Position numbers and translations under genes: made by a program. The notes beneath the pieces were generated by a model. The model was not told the DNA's origin. It searched no databases and was given only the letters and a program-made list of their open reading frames with translations. Positions 60,228 through 64,000 of a stretch of 64,000 nt of DNA are shown piece by piece. The DNA lies in the NCBI GenBank assembly GCA_951804985.1, contig OX638132.1:23350617-23414616 (forward strand). Reading direction: 5' to 3'. Positions within the stretch are counted from its first letter, which is position 1. Each line of letters starts with the position of its first letter. The DNA comes from Dryomyza anilis (Eukaryota; Arthropoda; Insecta; Diptera; Dryomyzidae).

Positions 60228-60610
60228 AATATAATAAATCTGTTTGTTCGTTTGTACGTTTGTACGTTTGTTTCGCTTCTTCGTCTGAACGGCTGATCCG
60301 ATTTCCTTGAAATTTTTACCACAGATGCGGCATGGTCTGGAAGGAATGATAGGCTATATATGGGCGGGATTGGACAAAGAGGCGTGGCACCTCCCATACA
60401 AACTAAACTTTCAATACGATATAACTCGGTACTTTCACCAGCAACGAACATGAAACAAAAAACTCAAATACACAAAAAAAATTAAAAACATAAAACCAAA
60501 AGCACAAAACAAAACAAAACAAAAGCAAAAATACAAAAACAAAAGCAATCACAAAAAAAAGAAAGAAAAAGAAACAAACTCATCACACTAAAACTAACCA
60601 AACTAAAACT
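60228..60610 (-). mobile_element. Helitron-like element H3, 3' part
   Basis: On the minus strand: a few minisatellite units, an A-rich (T-rich in sense) section, then the 3' block with CCACGCCTCTTTGTCCAATC and a tail of ACAAACGT words where H1 has GACA. It probably belongs with 61885-63085. Confidence 0.75.
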
Positions 60611-61884
60611 CACAACCATAGACCACAAGACATGAAACTCCGTCAATGTAGATGTAAAAATCGTTTTGTTAGTGTGCGTCGCAGTCGCAATTTGGACAAC
60701 TTTTTATTCAACTTAGACAACTTTTATTCAACTTGGACAATAATGCCACAGATTTTCTCATTTTAGACATTTTTCCCCCTTTATATTCAACATATTCACC
60801 ACTGCTTTTGATGTTTGCGCCAAACAGAAATTTAATAACAAATTAATTTTCTGACAACGTAAAAATACTCAAAACAAACGTAAACAACGTTTTAGTTTAT
60901 ATATATTTAGTTTTATTCAAAAATTGATAGTGTGGGTACAATTTTCAACCGATTTTGATACGAATTATGGATGATATCGTTGTCAGGCATGATGAAGAGC
61001 TATATTTGGCTAAACAAGCGTACGAAATTGTCAACTAGGACAAAATTTTAAAATATCTCTACGGAAAGGGATTATCGGACTGTTAATTGCTTAATGCCCG
61101 GATGCATACAACTTTGAACCATGAGTTAGCGATGGAAATCGATTAGTTAATCTGACAATTTCAATATTGATATTAAAACAAAAAATTAAATTTATTTGTC
61201 AGATTGTTTTTAACTGATAACTGTATTCAACCGGCCGTAAGTAAATTCACAATTTTAGTTTATTTTATTTAACGTCCTCATTATATTTAAGCGCAATATT
61301 GTTCCATATTTGGTATTTACAGCGATATAAACATACACATAATTTCATTATAAAATCGATTTATAATATAAATATTAAGATAAACATAATATATAATAAA
61401 TTTATTTTAATATTGTAATATTTGCAAAAGTTTTGTCCCTTTTTCCCTAAACTAATGAAAAGGGGGACACACTGGTTTTATTCACCAAATAGCTATTTTT
61501 TCTCGTAAATTTTACAATTTTTTCAGAAAATGTTAATTATTTTTTCACTTTTCCCTTAGACTATGAATTTTAGGCATAGTTTTAAAAAAATAGTGCTAAT
61601 TTTTAGACTCATTACGTGTAACTCAAAACTTCTGCATTTGAGTAGTTCGGTTGCAAAAAATGTGTAAATTTTGGCAAATTTCACAAAATTTTCAGCATCT
61701 GAATTAACAAACAGCTGTTTTGTGTTGTTGAAAATTTTACACGGTGAAACAACAACAATGCAAGCAGAGATGCGGCAGAGCTCATGTACACAATCCGTGT
61801 ACCAAAAAATATCATAAAAAACAGGATTTTGCTATGTTGAATATGTTTTTTGCGAAGTCGCACGTCTTATAGTCTTTGCTCACA
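60611..61884. other. 1.27-kb stretch separating two parts of H3
   Basis: AT-rich, no family match in the window. It has a TTTTATTCAACTT tandem near 60702-60740 and a short balanced piece at 61720-61800. It may be an insertion into the minisatellite. Confidence 0.4.
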
Positions 61885-63085
61885 ACACTAAAATTCACCC
61901 TTAAATTAACCACAATAAAACCCACCACACTATAATTCACCACACTAAATCTCACCACACTAAAATTCACCACACTAAAATTTCTCCATATTAAAACTCA
62001 TCAAACTAAAACTCACCACACTAAAACTCACTATACCCAAAAGTCGCCACACTAAAACTCACCGCACTAAAATTCGCAACACTAAAACTCACCACACTTA
62101 AACTCACCATACCAAAACTCACCACACTAAAACTTACCACACTAAAACTCACCACATTAAAACTCACCACACTTAAACTCACCACACAAAAATTCAACAC
62201 ACTAAAATTGACCACACTAAAACTCACCACACTAAAATTTCACCACACTAAAACTCACCACACTAAAACTCACTACACTAAAATTTCACCACATTTAAAT
62301 TCACCAGTTTTAAACTCACCACATTAAAACTCACTACACTCAAATTTCGATACACTAAAACTCACCACACTAAAACTCATCGCACTAAAATTCACCACAC
62401 TAAAACCCACCACAATAAAATTCATCACATTAAAATTCATCACACTAAAACTCACCACAATAAAATTCACCACACTAAAACGCGCTACACTAAAACACGC
62501 CACACTAAAACACGCCACATTAAAATTCACCACACTAAAACCCACCACACTATAATTGACCACACTAAAACTCACCACACTTAAAAACACCACACTTAAA
62601 CTCACCACACTCAAATTCACCACACTAAAACTCACCACACAAAAACTAACCACAATTAAACTCACCACTCCAAAATTCACCACATCTAAACTCACCACAC
62701 CGAAACTTACTACATTAAAACCCACCACACTAAAACTTCTACTGGGAAAAACTCTAAGGGGAAGAATTCTACGGGAAAGAATTCTACCGGGAACAATTCT
62801 ACCGGGATGAATTCTACGTTGAGAATTCTACGGGAAAGCGTTCTATGTGGATTTTACGGGGAAGATTTCTACTGGGAATAATTCTGCGGAGAAGCGCAGT
62901 CTGAGAAAAAATTATCTTTGAGAAAAGTTGTTTTGGCGGAGAATTATTTGGTTACCACATTTATAAAACGAATAAAAAAATTTCAACAGCTAAGCACGGG
63001 CCCCTCATATAAATAATAAAATGTTTTTTATATTAATAAAATCGCTCCATAAGCACGAGTCGTGCACGGGTCCAGCTAGTATATA
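61885..63085 (-). mobile_element. Helitron-like element H3, 5' block and minisatellite
   Basis: On the minus strand the 5' block starts ACTAGCTGGACCCGTGCACG at about 63080 and includes GGGGCCCGTGCTTAGC and GTAGAATTCTTCCC. It leads into a minisatellite of about 850 bp of GTGTGGTGAGTTTTA units (61885-62740). The Val-Ser-Phe frames there are by-products of the unit. Confidence 0.8.
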
Positions 63086-63947
63086 ATAAATTTCTTATAA
63101 TAAATTTCAAAAAAAAATATATTTCACTTTAATTGAGAAAAAACACATTTACCATACATTTTGGTAAATTCTGATCACATAATATGAAATTAGAAGTATT
63201 TCTTATCCAAAAATCATTGAACGGAATCAATGAGTTTAACTTTAATATATCACACCTTGGTAACGTTTTCTGTGGCATGCCCCTTTATTTAATTTGACAA
63301 AATGTTCAAATGTTGTTAAATAAAATGGTTTAATTTTAAATTAATCAATATTTTGATTAGTCATATTAATCAGGATTTCTGATTAATCAAGATTTTGATT
63401 AGTTGATTAATAGCAAAGCCCTAACTAGTACAATTTAAATAGTGAACTAAAATAATTATAATTAATGCGATGAGTTTTTAAAAAACTATTCGCAGCATTT
63501 TTGTCGGCGTTGATTTTGTTTTCATTTTCGTAAATTTATGACAATATTTGTCACTTAACATCGTAAATAGAATTTTAAATGTGGTGAAGTTGAGGAAAAA
63601 GCTTTTCAATTTACCATAACGCAGATCCAGAAGAAACCCCCTGATTTATACATACCACTTTGCGAAGAATATTAGCAGAGATATCCTTACATCAATTTAG
63701 GATTGTCAGTGCTGATTTTCTTCGGTATCACGAAATTTGGGATTAACGGATTGGATGCCCTAAATCTCATCTTTTTAAAAATATTTAATAATATATACTA
63801 CACAACAGCCATTCTGCGCAGCAGTCAAGACTATTTTTGTATTATGTAAAATTACTTCCTGATTTCAAAAAAATGGTTTAAAAATTTTTCATTGGATAGA
63901 TTTACCATATATAGGCCAATAACTTTTTAAAATACCTTCGAAAAGAT
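63086..63947. other. AT-rich DNA with a possible hAT end
   Basis: At 63335-63418 repeated TTGATTA/TAATCA words run into TAGCAAAGCCCTAA, whose inverse TTAGGGCTTTGC resembles hAT termini. No second end is found. The remainder shows nothing recognisable. Confidence 0.35.
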
Positions 63948-64000
63948 GGTTTACTGCCGACTTCGAACGGCGGGTGAGAGCTTTTCATATGTCATGTTTT
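63948..64000 (-). mobile_element. tRNA-derived SINE, copy S6, cut by window end
   Basis: GAACGGCGGGTGAGAGCTTTTCATA matches the SINE body (first 20 bases shown: GAACGGCGGGTGAGAGCTTT). The usual 3' section is missing on the left, and the head would lie beyond the window. Confidence 0.8.

Noticed and set aside
62021..62728. Val-Ser-Phe repeat protein on the minus strand (also 29554-30086 plus strand)
   Set aside because: The frames track the 15-base GTGTGGTGAGTTTTA unit of family H and are not independent genes.

Overview
This is AT-rich eukaryotic DNA with the repeat signature of a higher fly (cyclorrhaphan Diptera, probably calyptrate). The signs are several families with GTCY/GACR tetranucleotide runs of the dipteran mini-me/DINE-1 kind, a tRNA-derived SINE whose body resembles SINEs of tephritid and related flies, and gypsy-type LTRs targeting ATAT. 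The species cannot be fixed from this sequence. I see no intact host protein-coding gene, rRNA or functional tRNA. Nearly all open frames are short, lie in low-complexity DNA or repeats, or use a non-ATG start. The window is best read as intergenic or large-intron sequence that has acted as a landing site for mobile DNA.

Layout. 1-9 kb: mini-me-like elements A1 and B1, a T-rich array, a SINE and two solo LTRs. 9-16 kb: a TTCGTAA-dense element, a long palindrome, a 0.7 kb direct duplication in which only one copy carries a SINE, a small MITE and a second T-rich array. 17-23 kb: a MITE, a CACCAC-type minisatellite, quiet DNA and another SINE. 23-28 kb: a nest of inverted-repeat elements rich in ATCGATATCG. 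29-36 kb: a Helitron-like element with an internal minisatellite, a decayed RTE-like non-LTR retrotransposon, tRNA-like fragments and a terminal-inverted-repeat (TIR) element inside another repeat. 37-43 kb: A3, a hAT-like element with an 8-bp target duplication, a solo LTR, a TIR element with a nested MITE, and a second solo LTR. 44-51 kb: MITEs, SINEs, a second TTCGTAA element and a TIR element whose interior is a tandem pair of about 600-bp units. 53.4-55.2 kb: about 205 copies of a 9-bp unit that together read as one 615-codon open frame. 56-60 kb: two short-motif clusters (GGGGTAAAGTGG and GTGACGGGYGTTAC) among MITEs. 60-64 kb: a second Helitron-like element split by 1.3 kb, and a SINE cut by the window edge.

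Nothing here acts as a set of cooperating genes. What can be read is insertion history: five SINEs and four LTRs keep recognisable target-site duplications, several elements are nested, and the 11-13 kb duplication preserves a pre-insertion site. The least explained signals are the GTGACGGGYGTTAC cluster (58.9-59.7 kb), the GGGGTAAAGTGG repeats beside a possible transposase relic (56.3-57.0 kb), the tandem TIR element with a conserved hairpin (49.5-50.8 kb) and the TTCGTAA-dense family. All were found by eye; percent identities were not computed and family names need a repeat-library search.
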